A stretch of DNA of 64,000 bases, taken from Byssochlamys sp. IMV 00236 (lineage: Eukaryota; Ascomycota; Eurotiomycetes; Eurotiales; Thermoascaceae). Below the pieces are notes generated by a model that did not search any database, was not told where the DNA came from, and was given only the letters and a program-made list of their open reading frames with translations. Of the stretch, positions 46,503 through 57,600 are shown piece after piece (the first letter of the stretch is position 1; every line of letters begins with the position of its first letter). Both the position numbers and the translations under genes were made by a program. The stretch is from assembly GCA_001931875.2 (NCBI GenBank), contig MSJH02000775.1:62001-126000 (forward strand), written 5' to 3'.

Positions 46503-48646
46503 TCACCATCCGAATGTCTCCAAATGCATTGCAAGTTCAACAATCTCTCCTCTAAACACCCTGCTCTGTGCAGCTGCAACCGCATTGCCCAAGTCCGCTC
46601 TGAACGTAGCCGGTCCACACCCAATCACCATCGTGCGTTCGCCCTGCCGCACAGAATCCCGCAATACAGTTGGCATAATGGGTCTACCGCTGTGTATAGT
46701 GGCGTTAAAGGTAGTGACACGATGCATTAATGGCGAGGATGGAGCCGGTGTCTTTTCAGGAGACGCAACGTCAACATTCAGCTCGCAAACTTTCGTTGCT
46801 TCAGCACTAGAAGCCTGATAGTGTTGAGTGAACCTTCCGTCGTCCGTTAGTGGCTCAGCTTCAGTGATATGCAGCCTGATCTCCAATGCTATTTTATTTG
46901 CCGCTGCAAGGCTGTCAAACTCATCCGCGAGCCACTGTATGGCGTCAGGTCTCTTCATCGACCACACCAGCACTACGCGTTTGATTCTGCTATCTGACTC
47001 TCGCTTACCGGCACGAGCGACGACGTCCTGCAGCCATGGGAAACAAGCGGTAATACCCGTTCCACCAGCAACCAGAATCAGAGTGTCGTAGCGGTTGTGA
47101 GGTGGACGACGCATACCACCGTAAGGGCCATCGAGCCAGACGGAGGTAATGATTTTTTTGTCATCCGTTGAATAGTGTGCCTGGACATACGATCTGAGTT
47201 TGCGAGTGAAGCCAGCGTGGGCGCGAGCGAAGAAGACAAGGTGACAGGGCGAACCACTGGCAGACTCGGCAATGGCGATGGTGAAGGGGTGGTTGTCCAG
47301 GGGAGCGATATCAGGGAAGCGTAGAAAGACATGCTGGGACGGTTTCCAGTGGAATCCATCTGAAGGCCAGACGTCAATGCGTGTTACATCGGCGGACACG
47401 ATGCTCACGGTCGCTGCGTTGCCATCAAACCAAGAGTTGCGGATGTTCAGCGGTTGCGTCTTCCAGAAGACCCTGGTCAGCCAGGACGCCGCCCAAATTG
47501 CGAGCGCAGCCCAGAGGTAAGACCAGGAATCCATGGTGTTGGCTGAATGCCAGAAGAGGAGGCCGAAGTAAGTGATAACGAGCAGGATATGAGCCGCGTA
47601 GAAGGATTCATAGAACCGGTCTCGGATGTATGGCAGAGAGAGTACGCAGATTCCAAAAAGAATCGCCAGTGGTGGTACACCAGAGTACTCATGGATGTTA
47701 GCGAGTGACAACTAAGGAAGAGATATGTTTTGTCTACCTCGTTGGGGGGAGACGATTTGTCCATATAGAATTCTGCCTCTACCATAGCTTCCCCTCCAAC
47801 TATAGGATTGCGGGCACTGCCAACAAGAAATGGCAGAGCATGGAACAGACTTAACGCGAAGCTTATCCACGAGACCCATCGATGTAGAACACTCAGCCGT
47901 TCATGACTGATACCTGTGAAGAAAGTCACAATGTTCGCTTTTCCAGCGAGCGCCACAAGGATCGGAACGCAAGCAAATGCCATCAAACCAGATCTAATAG
48001 CAATTGGAGGAGAGCCATATCCGATCTGTTCGCGGTAATACGGCTTTACGGCGAACACGAGCGCAGTGAAGAACACTATGGTAGCGAGAAGGAAAAGGAT
48101 GGTTCCAACATCTGCAGGGACATCAAATAGCTTTGTGGGCCAGCTGACTCGAATTCGCCTGTAAAATACGGATCGACCAAGAGCTTGCAATTTCCTGAGA
48201 ATTGATGGCCTTCGCGGTGCAGATGACGACTTCTTTATCAGATTATCTGTGAGGGTTGTGAAGGCGTAGCCCAGAAACAACAGTCCGATAACTGTAAAAC
48301 TATCAGTATAAAACTCACTTAAGAGTATCAAATTCAAGAGCACATCCTGCGGAAACAACCAGCCAAATGCAGCGATAAGTGAATCAAGTCAAAATGCTTC
48401 CAAAGGCCAGTTTATCACTAATGTTGCACCCGTTTGTAAAGATGATTGTGAAGTAGGAGTATTACTTATCACATAATAGTAAGTCGCCCAATGGCCGTAT
48501 TCGAATTGATAGGACCATGATATAGCGTCCTGAGAAGCGTTCGCAGCAGCATAGTAAGCGATACACGCATCTTCAGCCTTGATGCAATTAGGATCTGAAA
48601 GTGGAAGATTCGAGACCGCCGGGTCGGAAGACATAGGCATATCCAT
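46503..48646 (-). CDS. Ferric reductase-like transmembrane oxidoreductase (FRE family)
   Basis: Model: complement(join(46503..47687, 47738..48291, 48466..48646)), 639 aa. It is a membrane flavocytochrome that moves electrons from NADPH through FAD and two haems to extracellular metal ions. Two histidine pairs, each 14 residues apart, are seen: His197/His211 (LHRWVSWISFALSLFH) and His278/His292 (AHILLVITYFGLLFWH). The C-terminal half has the FAD-binding block HPFTI, the NADPH site VAGGTGITACFPWLQDV and the terminal CGP motif. The second intron is 50 nt (donor GTAGAC, branch CTAAC, acceptor CATGAG), giving the family-like join NE|YSGVPPLAILFG; a nearer TTAG acceptor would leave only 26 nt. The first intron (174 nt) yields the smooth membrane helix YYYVIIIGLLFLGYAF. 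A dyad element lies about 300 bp upstream. Confidence 0.92.
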
Positions 48647-49810
48647 CTTGAATTATTTCTGCCCCTGACGAATTTGTTCGTGTCATATCAAGAACAGGAA
48701 TTGAGTAGAGGAAGTGGTGAAAAACTCCACTCTATGTAGGAACGTAGGAGTGAACATAATTGATCATGGTGGCTTTTCTCAACGCCGGACTCTCGATTAT
48801 TTCAATAAATAAAAAAAAAAAACCGTGCTCATTGCACATGGCATGGGATCTTAGCCAGCTATTTCCCTCAAACATGCTTAGTGAACATACGACAGGAAAG
48901 AAGCAATATTTGGCTCCAAATGGGGCCAAGAGCGACCGTTGACAGAATTGGCCAATTAACTGCACCTGTCAACGGAAATATCTCGCCATAGGTTATTTTT
49001 ATTTGGATGTTGAGATATTGGCTTTTCTTATTGTGGGAATTACGAATTACCAACGTAGCTCCCGGTCGAGCCGCCTACCCAGAAATACCATAAATCAATC
49101 TACTTACGTTGCCTGCGCTAGTTCGAGCAAATAAATCAACCTACCGCAAGCCGACAAAGGTACTTCCGCCACTTTGCTATGTAGTCCCAAGAGTGGAATC
49201 TGACTGACCGTCGTCAACTTAGTGGAGCATATACTCAGTCGTTTTTGAGTCGCTTTTGTACAGTACCGGTAATCCCTGGTCGATTCCACAATCGAGCATC
49301 AGCGCTGGTTTAGAAATGAATAGGCGGAGTAGAATTTTCTAGGCAAATAGCCCAGACAGATTAGAGGTTCTAGGGATCTCACCAGATCGCTACCCACTGT
49401 CCTTCATCAACAGACACGCAGCCTTCGTCCACACTCGTTTAATACATACATAAGGCCGCACTGTGTTTAGAACACAGTAGTAACCCTGGCTAAAGATGTG
49501 TATATTAGCAGTTTCTGGCGTCATGTATATAATCCATCATTTACAATGAGTGCCATCACCAGGATGACGAGATTGTAGCCAGTGAGGTCGGAAATATTAT
49601 AGCTGCTGGTGGGGATCACGTCTGTCAGCCGTTTTTCGGCTTATGTTGATCAATATCGTATCACCCTGGGGTTTACACCGTGTTTTCCTTTGGCCTGAGT
49701 CCTTGCTGCCATAATGAGCTGTATTGGGAGGCGCCGGACACACTTCGAACCTTCTATTCGGAATGTCTCCTTTCCGAAAGAGATACATCTCCCTGTCGAA
49801 TACCATATAG
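48647..49810. other. Spacer containing promoter of the ferric-reductase-like gene
   Basis: About 1.2 kb between the start of the reductase gene and the 3' end of the F-box gene. Apart from the dyad element at 48936-48975 no feature was supported. A run of A residues lies at 48808-48821. Confidence 0.5.
48936..48975. promoter_or_regulatory. Nested dyad element with back-to-back CCAAT boxes
   Basis: Perfect 10-bp inverted arms CCGTTGACAG (48936-48945) and CTGTCAACGG (48966-48975) enclose a perfect 12-bp palindrome AATTGGCCAATT (48946-48957), which contains an ATTGG and a CCAAT box head to head. It lies about 290 bp upstream of the ferric-reductase-like start codon. In aspergilli the CCAAT-binding complex acts with HapX on iron genes, so this may be an operator of that kind (inference). 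Confidence 0.55.
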
Positions 49811-50845
49811 TCATGGACATACTTCAAGCCCAACATCAAGATATGGAAGAAGCAACCACCACCCCGGGCGGTATCTCCCATTCCCAGGCACACCTAAGAG
49901 ATGACCCAAGAAATAATACCAATTTGAAGGTTCTTGCGCAGGAGGTGCTTTTTCATATCGTGCGTGAACAACTGCCTGGTTAGGAAAGATGGGCTCCTCG
50001 GAAGAAGTCTTCTCGACCAAGGTCGTCCGTGTCCATTGCTCTTCAAATGGACTTTGGCACTTTCCAAACGCATGCCAAGACGTCAGTCGGATCTCGCATT
50101 GACTAGTGTCGCCCAGTTTCATGTGCTGGGAACGTATCTCTGCGCCACATACACGACATCTCAGCCACGAGCATAATTCTTCGTCATTTGCATTCGAGGG
50201 AGCTTTGAGCGGCTTTGTGTTTCCATAATTGAGATTAACATGGCGGCACACGCAAGGAATATCCGCAAGGGCTCTGTCCCAGGAACTCGAGTCTCCATAT
50301 CTGTAGCCTAGCACCATATCCCTCTTGAGGAAGAGCTCATCGTCAATGACTTTGAATTCATCCGCAAATCCTCGACGGGGTTCCGCCTGGAAACGTGCAG
50401 TATTGCTCAGTCTCATCTCCATTCCCTGGGAGAATCCATATCGATATTCGTTCAACATGCGTTGGACGTCGATAAATGTGAGTCCGGGAGTATTCAGGCA
50501 CTTGACGCGGGTGCGTAGATACCGGTCTGCACATCGGGGACTAGCTAAAGTACCGAAGAAAAGGCCTCGACCCGGTGGCAGGTAATGGAAAATCTGGCAG
50601 TAATAGCACAGAACCCAATGCTCTACATCACGTTGGAGAGTTGAGAGAAAGACCATCCAGTCTGTCTTTTCCAGTCGAAAATACTGCCATCCGACGACAT
50701 GGAAGAGATATTTATTCGTCAGAGCAAACAGGGCTGCGGATGGTGTTGGGAGCACTTGGGCGATTTGCTGGAGGATTTCAGGCGGTAATTTGTAGAGGCT
50801 TGGGTTCTTTTGTGGCGTGCGCGAAAACAATTGCAAAAGAGACAT
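49811..50845 (-). CDS. F-box domain protein, substrate unknown
   Basis: Single exon, 344 aa from the ATG at 50845 (MSLLQLFSRTPQKN). An F-box-like motif lies at residues 17-60 (LYKLPPEILQQIAQVLPTPS, then ALTNKYLFHVV). F-box proteins dock substrates to SCF ubiquitin ligases through Skp1. The rest has no recognised repeats; it has several Cys residues, including CVCRHVNLNYG and LRCRVCGAEI, which might bind zinc. The layout matches a large family of lineage-specific F-box proteins in aspergilli, many of unknown function. The frame is complete with no intron needed. Function beyond the F-box is not known. Confidence 0.78.
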   Translation of the reverse strand: MSLLQLFSRTPQKNPSLYKLPPEILQQIAQVLPTPSAALFALTNKYLFHVVGWQYFRLEKTDWMVFLSTLQRDVEHWVLCYYCQIFHYLPPGRGLFFGTLASPRCADRYLRTRVKCLNTPGLTFIDVQRMLNEYRYGFSQGMEMRLSNTARFQAEPRRGFADEFKVIDDELFLKRDMVLGYRYGDSSSWDRALADIPCVCRHVNLNYGNTKPLKAPSNANDEELCSWLRCRVCGAEIRSQHMKLGDTSQCEIRLTSWHAFGKCQSPFEEQWTRTTLVEKTSSEEPIFPNQAVVHARYEKAPPAQEPSNWYYFLGHLLGVPGNGRYRPGWWLLLPYLDVGLEVCP

Positions 50846-52656
50846 TTTCAATCTTCCAGGAAAAGGAACCCAGACGCTCTGCAGTGAGAAACGTAGGATT
50901 CTTCATGGCAATGTTTCTTTCAACAAGCCCTCAAGCCCCCTGTGTAGAGGGCCCGCGGCCTGTAAGGCAGCAACGACTCTACTAAAGATGAGCATAGTAG
51001 TTTCTAGAGTGATGTCATGTTGATCGATACAAAGCAAAGATACAATAACTGATCTTATTAGATCTTTCACCATACATTATACGCGGGCAGGAGGTGGAGG
51101 ACCGAACCACAGCCATCCAGCCCGCCTTATCCAGTTCAGAACGCCCGGAGTGCGAGACACATCCGAAAACCAAGGGTGCATACTTACTTATTCGAAGTGT
51201 TGGCGAGGAATAGGATGGAAAAGGAAGAATATCAGAAAAATACAGCAACGGTGACCGCCAGATCCATATCCTACGCTGCACTTAATCGAAAACATGAACT
51301 CGATTGGCCTTTTGGTCAATAATACGCTAGTTCGTTGTAATTCCTCTTTAAGACGCATATTATCAGCGAAATCTTTTGAAGAGAATGCAGTCATAGTTTC
51401 GCGAATATGTAACTGTAATTTCTTCCCCTTTACTCTTTTCTCCGAAAGCTGATACTGGGTACTCCTGCCCCGATCACTCCCATGCCAAGGATGAGGATAT
51501 ACCCAGCAGCAGGATTTAACTGCATTCCTAAGAATATATACTAGAAGTATATTACTCTGAATCCAGTAAGATGAGATCCATCCTGATAATAGAAAGATTG
51601 CCGACATTACTCGAATATTTATTTCTATTTACACAGAACTTCTACCTTCAGACAACAAAACAGTCCATGAGATAGATAAGATAGGCGCCATCTATGATCC
51701 ACCATAAGTCGTCACATGCGACCTCATAAACCCCTCGATAAGGCCCCAGTAAAGCAACCACCACACGAAGCGGCGCGTTCCTGTCATGGCTCCTGACACC
51801 CAAGTCCCAGAACGTCAGGTTTTATTCGAGTAAAGTGATTATTATTGTGGCGGTGAAATCTCCGATAATCGTACTACATAGATCTGAATCCGATCTAGAT
51901 CACAGCCACAGATAGGATCACCTGAGTAAAGTAAAGAGCTAGTACTAGTAACTACCTCTCTAATGAGTCGGAATCTCGGAGGTTCAGAACCATGGTCCCG
52001 TCGGGCTGGAATGTTACCTGTACAAAGTATAGCCACAGAAAGGTTTGCTAGAGGCTTATTTTTACCCAGTGATATATGAGCACGAGTATAAGCGGGAGTA
52101 GGAGCAGAGAAGCTGACCTCTTAGTGCGCTCTCTACACTCCTGATAAATGGTTTGGAGTTGGTATGATTTTGGGCGCTATGTATGATGCATGCGACTAAA
52201 CCGAGGCAAGATAAGTCCCGATCGTATCTGAGATCAGATCGGACGTGCACAGGATGTTGCAGTGCAGTCTGTGCTTCTTTGCTTCACTCACCGCTTCGAT
52301 ATCTGGACAGTGCGCAGGTAGTGGCGATTTAGTGCAATGCATAGATACTTACGCCATTCATCATTCTAGACCAGTGTCCGTCCTCTGATCCAAGATACAA
52401 CACTACTGGAGTGAATTATTACTCGTAATGTAATTCCTCCCCTCCGTAGAGAACAAAAACGTAAATCAATCACGTCTTAATCCAGATAGTAACATAAACA
52501 AGTACTATGTATAGCTGTTGTCCGTCCCGTTCGCGGGATGTTTTCATCACTCATCCACGGAGCCGCCGAGATCATGACGTCGTTATCTCCGCCGGCTGGG
52601 GAAACGATCGACTTCCGCCAAGAATTTCGATACAGGGGAGAAACAGAACCATCACC

Positions 52657-52681
52657 ATGATATGATATGATATGATATGAT
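52657..52681 (+). repeat. (ATGAT)5 microsatellite
   Basis: Five perfect ATGAT units about 280 bp upstream of the small-protein gene. Confidence 0.9.
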
Positions 52682-52853
52682 ACCATATGCTACGAGTGGG
52701 GTCGATTGCTTTTGGCGTGGCTGAGCTATCGTTCTCGTTCTTCTTTACGAATTTTGGGTTACGGATGGGGAGAGTTTACGTAGTAGTAATAATACCTACC
52801 TACCTACCAAGCTAAGCTGGAGCTGATTACCGGATATAGTGGTTTGGCGAAGG

Positions 52854-52860
52854 TATATAA
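52854..52860 (+). promoter_or_regulatory. TATA box of the small-protein gene
   Basis: TATATAA lies 99 bp upstream of the ATG at 52959, with an A-run leader (52918-52928) in between. The position fits a core promoter with a short leader, a pattern of inducible, strongly expressed genes. Confidence 0.45.
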
Positions 52861-52958
52861 GGAGTCAAATGCTCGTCCCTGAATCTGAATTTCTTTCTTC
52901 CATCATCTTGAAATCCAAAAAAAAAAAATCCATCACCACAGATAAAAGAACATCCACA

Positions 52959-53333
52959 ATGGCTGACAACACCTCCGGTAACCAGCAGGAGGACTACCTC
53001 GACAAGGGTACGTTATCATCCCCGAGGCCTATCTCACACCGATTATCCGGTTCCGTTAGTTACCTAGGTAAATACTGACTTATCATCTCTCGTGACTCCA
53101 GGCCTCGATGCCGTCGAGAAGAAGTACGGCGGCGGCAAGATCGACCCCGAGAAGTACCGCAGCCAGAACGAGAAGATCACCGATACTGCTCGTGGTTTGT
53201 TCGAGAAGGCTACCGGGTAAGAAAACACTTAACTCACTCAATTCTTCGGAATGCGAAAACGGACTGGAACTGATTGCTAATGGCATCATTCATAAAATAC
53301 AGAAAGAAGATCCCTGAGAAGTTCTCCAACTAA
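52959..53333 (+). CDS. Small hydrophilic conserved fungal protein, 64 aa
   Basis: Model: join(52959..53007, 53102..53216, 53303..53333), 64 aa. Three exons encode a highly charged, Lys/Gly/Glu-rich protein: the first begins MADNTSGNQQEDYLDKG, the second contains LDAVEKKYGGGKIDPEKY and NEKITDTARGLFEKATG, and the last ends KKIPEKFSN. There is no signal peptide, membrane segment or cysteine. Two introns within a 195-nt coding sequence, all with canonical ends and perfect frame, argue strongly for a real gene. Composition resembles small stress-associated hydrophilic proteins, but I cannot name a biochemical function. A TATA box and a short leader suggest strong or inducible transcription. Confidence 0.85.
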
Positions 53334-53814
53334 GAGTCTGGGACTCTTGGAATCACGACTTGGATGATAGTCTACCATATGCATATCTATAACTATATAT
53401 ACTGCGATAGCTTGATGCTCGCTGCTGTCTAATGAATTGAGGTCTTTAAAGCAAAGTCACAACGTGCTTTCAATTGTAACAATTTCCTGATAAGCTGCTG
53501 TTCGTAGAGAAGTTCAATGGTAGATTGTAGCGTTTCTCTTATAGAAAACAATCCTTTTTTTTCGTGTCAACTTCTGCCCAGATGTACGATAACAGAGTAT
53601 ACAATTCCTAAGAAGGATGTTGAAAGAAGCCTGAGGTGAGTATCCACCAGAATGATCAGACTGGAAGGAGACCAGCCACGCATAGACAAGAAAGACAATC
53701 AAATCCGCAAACACGCCAGGTATCTCGTACACATTGCTTCCGTGACTCATTAATATCCCTCATTATAAACATTTCCTCATGTATATGGACAAAAAAAAAG
53801 AACAAATGTACATG
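53334..53814. other. Convergent spacer, no gene seen
   Basis: Between the 3' ends of the 64-aa gene and the four-TM gene. Nothing further was recognised. Confidence 0.5.
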
Positions 53815-54506
53815 TTACTCGTAAATATCTCTGTTGACCTGCCATGACATGACCATCATCCACAGGTAGAAGACGGTGTTGACGACTTCGAACGCAAAGG
53901 CCGTCTTCCAGCAGTTGCCTAGATTAGAAAATAAACATCAGTAACAGAACCAATAAGCGTGCACCCTTCCCCGACCAAAGCATAGTCCACTTACAGATGT
54001 TATTCTGCGTCAACCAGGCCAGCGTATCGATGCTATTCCCCTTGAACGCGTTATTCTGGACATAGTTCTGGCAGTTGGCATTGACATTGGCCAGACTACC
54101 ATAGAGCTGCACTGCCGTCTCGATCATCCCCGTCAACCATAGTACGAAGAGGACGAAACTCCCTATGATGATAATCCCCGGTAACAAGAATCGTTGCGCG
54201 GCGAGGACGAGGATGAGAATGACAAATGCGACTCCAAGAGCGCTAGAGGTAACCATGAACGGCATGACCCTATCGACGAGAAACCATGATTAGAACGGAA
54301 CCGTACCAAGTCGCGTTGCTATTATTTTCAGGAGAATATACATACCATGGGATCCCCAATTCCATCTGCGTCTGCACAGTCATGAACCAGGCGAATATAC
54401 CGAGACACGTCGCAGAACCCGCGAGAACGATGACGATCCATATGTTCAGCTGTATTTCCGGCCAGTGGTACCTGCGTCGAGTTTCTCGATACACTGTTCG
54501 CGCCAT
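53815..54506 (-). CDS. Four-transmembrane protein, MARVEL-like
   Basis: Model: complement(join(53815..53918, 53995..54269, 54346..54506)), 179 aa. Four hydrophobic segments are evident: IWIVIVLAGSATCLGIFAWF, a second in VTSSALGVAFVILILVLAAQ, a third in GIIIIGSFVLFVLWLTGMIE, and a fourth in the last exon near VVNTVFYLWMMVMSW. Between segments 3 and 4 lies a loop of about 45 residues with CQNYV and NNICNCW cysteines. Size, topology and the extracellular Cys loop resemble fungal MARVEL-domain proteins of membrane subdomains, but this is by general character. Introns use GTATGT and GTAAGT donors and keep the frame. Confidence 0.8.
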
Positions 54507-55639
54507 GTTGACACCTTAAATGGCCTTACTCCGATTGCGCCTACTGTATAGAACGACAGGACAGTAACGTGCTTCAACCTCGAATCTTGAAATCAATCAA
54601 TGCGATTGATCCAGCTTTACTCAAGCACGGAACTCAAGCGCTCTAAGTATATGGCCCTCCGATTCCAACTAGGTCATCCGGGTACTTGTGCTCCGATATA
54701 ACTGTGACTCGACTCGGAGAACGCGGGGTTCGAGTAGCTTCAGGCGGTCGTGCAGACGTCGAGTTGCGGCCCTGGCAGCCTGGGTACTAACGATATGTTT
54801 TCACGATATGCGACCAAGATAGGACAGCGCATAAAGGCGCCGCACGGTCGCCGACGGTTGACGCCTGACGATGGGCGAGTTGGAGTCGACCAGGATGCTC
54901 GAGTCTTCTATTTACATAAGCCTAGCGGCAGGGGGGTAGAGATAAATAGAGTAACGACCGAACAATGCAGCAGATCAATTTTGTTTATTTTCTTTTTAAA
55001 AAAGTAAAAATCAAGATGGCAAGCAGTAACTAGACACTTCCAGTAAATTAGAAAGAATCGAGGGAATCAAAACACGCTTGATGTTTCGGCGGGGTGTAAG
55101 TCTATCCTGGAGAAACGGAAGCCTGAAAAAGACGGAGGCTGGGGAAATGGCGTGGCGGGTTAAGCTTGGTCGAATAAGACAACGTCGGCTCCAGCTAGAT
55201 TGGCTATTTTAAGATAATAATAGGACCTTAGCCTTGAAGACCTCGTGGCCTTGAATGCATTAATCATTGAAAGATCCGCTCTCTCGCTTGTCCACGAACT
55301 ATGTAAGTACTTACTATCGCGTTGCGCCAGCTCATGACTACATCTGGGATGGCGTCAATCGACTACCAGGGGAAACCCCGGTGCAGATTCGAGGGAAGTC
55401 TACCGGGGACGATGTTCTTTGACGTGTTTTACTTCTAGCGCATGACATCAAGTAGTTTTTGTGTTCTGTATTTCCGCCCGTCAGACACTGGGTATCCGCC
55501 AGCTGGACGATTGGAATAGCTTCCATTCTATGATGACCTAACTAATAATGTCTAAATGTAATGCCGCATGGAATGCCTAACGGGCAAAGGGAAATTTCGA
55601 AATCGTACTCATACATCGTTAACCCAAACGTAGTACAGC
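54507..55639. other. Spacer between the four-TM gene and arginase, no gene seen
   Basis: About 1.1 kb. It contains the promoter of the four-TM gene and the arginase 3' flank. Short open frames have no recognisable features. Confidence 0.5.
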
Positions 55640-56747
55640 TTACAGGAGAGTGTCTCCCAAAGCAGATCGGACCAAAGAGCAACCAGCGCGGATGGTTTCG
55701 CTGGCGCCCAGCGTCTCCAGACTGGGGTTCACTTCCACCAGGTCCATCGCGACCAGACTGCCGGTCTCGTGGACGCACTCCGCAATGAAGTCTCCCTCAC
55801 GGAGCGTCAGGCCGCCTCTCACGGGAGTGCCAGTGCTGGGAGCGAACTGCGGGTCGAGTGCATCCACGTCGAAAGACAGGTGGATGGGAGTATCGTTTCC
55901 GATGTACGCCAGAGCCATCTCGACCACACGCCCGATACCGTACCTGCGACCTGTCAGTAAATTGTCCGACTGCAAGCCTAATAGGGCACATATGCATACT
56001 TATCAACGTCATGCATGCTGAATGCCTTGATGCCATTCTCCCGGAGAAGCTGCTTCTCGCCCCGATCAACGTCGCGGAGACCGATATATACCAGCTTTCT
56101 CACACTGACCATATGCTCCTTCTCGATCCAGCCAAAGATGTCCTTCTTCTCTTCCTTGGCCAAACCCGTAAGGAAGGCCATGGGCATACCGTGAATGTTA
56201 CCACTGGGGCTCATCTCCGGAGTGTTGATGTCGGCGTGCGCATCCACCCAGATGACGGCCATCTCGCGTCCCAATCGCTCCCGGATCGCTTTGGCAGTAC
56301 CGGAGATGGTGCCAATGGCAATCGAGTGGTCACCACCCAGGGTGAGCACGAACTTGCCGTCCTTCGCATGCTCATAGACCTGCTCGCTCAGGCGCTGCGT
56401 GACCGCGCTGACAGAGCGGGGCTTCTTCATCCCCCGATGGTCAGGATCTGACGCGGGCATGATGTCCTCGTAGGAATGGACGGTATTGTCATGGTGAATC
56501 TCATAGCCCAAGTCCTCGCGGAGCTGATCCAGCAGACCGGACGCAATGAGGGCAGTCGGCGCAGCTTCGACACCTGGTTTGCACTAAAGTTCCTATCAGT
56601 TAGCATCTGTCGCGATGCTCACGGACGCCCTAAAGACCCCGCGGAGGGGTTCTTTCTTACCTGCCCGCCGGAAAAACCGACCGCAACCACGCCCAATTGA
56701 TTGGGCTTGGAGACAAACTTCTGCTCGATAGTAGACGGAGAGGTCAT
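55640..56747 (-). CDS. agaA: Arginase
   Basis: Model: complement(join(55640..55943, 56000..56583, 56661..56747)), 324 aa, the family length. It hydrolyses L-arginine to ornithine and urea with a binuclear manganese centre, a cytosolic step that lets the fungus use arginine as nitrogen source. Metal ligands are visible: GGDHS (His115), DAHADIN (Asp143, His145, Asp147) and SFDVDALDP. The start is the ATG at 56747 (MTSPSTIEQKFVSKPNQLG), followed by VVAVGFSGGQ at the first exon end. The second intron needs the second of two closely spaced AG acceptors (GTCGCAG) to give DVDKYGIGRVV. No transport signal is seen. Identity is secure. Confidence 0.96.
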
Positions 56748-57600
56748 CGTGGCCTATAGCGCTGATTGTGCGAAGGACAGATAAGAAGAAGAAAGAAAGA
56801 AAAAAAAAGAGAGGCAAAGAAATCTGTGTTCCTTGCAGTGGCAAGTATTAAGCCTGAACCTGGAATGCTGGCGATAGCTTCGGAGACAATCTAAAAAGGT
56901 AATTATTATTCTAAAATGAACAACAGCCAGCCCACGCGATTGAGCAGAGAGAGAGACACAGAGTGAGAGAGAGAGAGATCACGGTCTTTTCCTCAGGAAT
57001 ACAAATGGAATAAACCCAGCAGGGCCCCAGACGAGGGCGCCCTTCGAGTTCATATCGTCGACGGGACTCCGAGCAGGCCGTGGGGCGTCCGTGGTAACGG
57101 TGAGTAAGAGATCGGTTCAGCCTGCTTTTAACGGCCAGCGCTCGCCGAGCCGGAGAACTAGTTCCCCCCAAAACACCAAATTCTGGATATCCGTTCCCCT
57201 AAGTACAGGTTGACTCGAGGTGCCCGCCGTGGCCCCGGAATGTCCACGATCACTGGTGTATCACGCGGAACCCGGTGGAAAACTTTTCTCTCTAGGGGTT
57301 CATGGCGCGTGGACAAGTTGATCTATCGCCCGGCTTAAAAAAGCAAAAGAGAAGTTTGACAAAGAGGATCGCGTGGGGGTCCAACTGGATTCCGGGTGCA
57401 GTTGGACGCCTATACCACTGGCTTTCTTACGACCTCCTCGGTTACATGCGGATGGGATATGTGGTGTCTGAGCTACGGATGGCGATCCAGCTTACTTGGG
57501 CTGTTCCAAAATGACTGGAGTACAAAGGGTATCATGGTTGGTTGGCCGCTACATCGATATACGTATACAACAACTATAGTACATTGTCTTGGACGAGGAC
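56748..57600. other. Spacer upstream of arginase
   Basis: Contains the arginase promoter (A/G-rich leader just upstream, and a GA repeat near 56945-56978) and the 3' flank of the GatB gene. No gene was supported. Confidence 0.5.

Larger units (their letters stand above)
50846..52958. other. Long spacer, no supported gene
   Basis: About 2.1 kb. A minus-strand frame at 51188-51607 has short protein-like stretches but is not continuous with any family. The last 300 bp hold a pentanucleotide repeat and a TATA box belonging to the small-protein gene that follows. Confidence 0.45.

Noticed and set aside
47712..47737. A 26-nt intron in the ferric-reductase-like gene
   Set aside because: Too short to splice; the 50-nt alternative with CTAAC branch and CATGAG acceptor gives a family-like junction.
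51188..51607. Minus-strand 139-codon frame, and an overlapping 32-codon frame at 51437-51535 reminiscent of a transporter N-terminus
   Set aside because: Two frames compete, neither continues into conserved segments after plausible splicing, and the transporter resemblance rests on a few glycine and hydrophobic residues.
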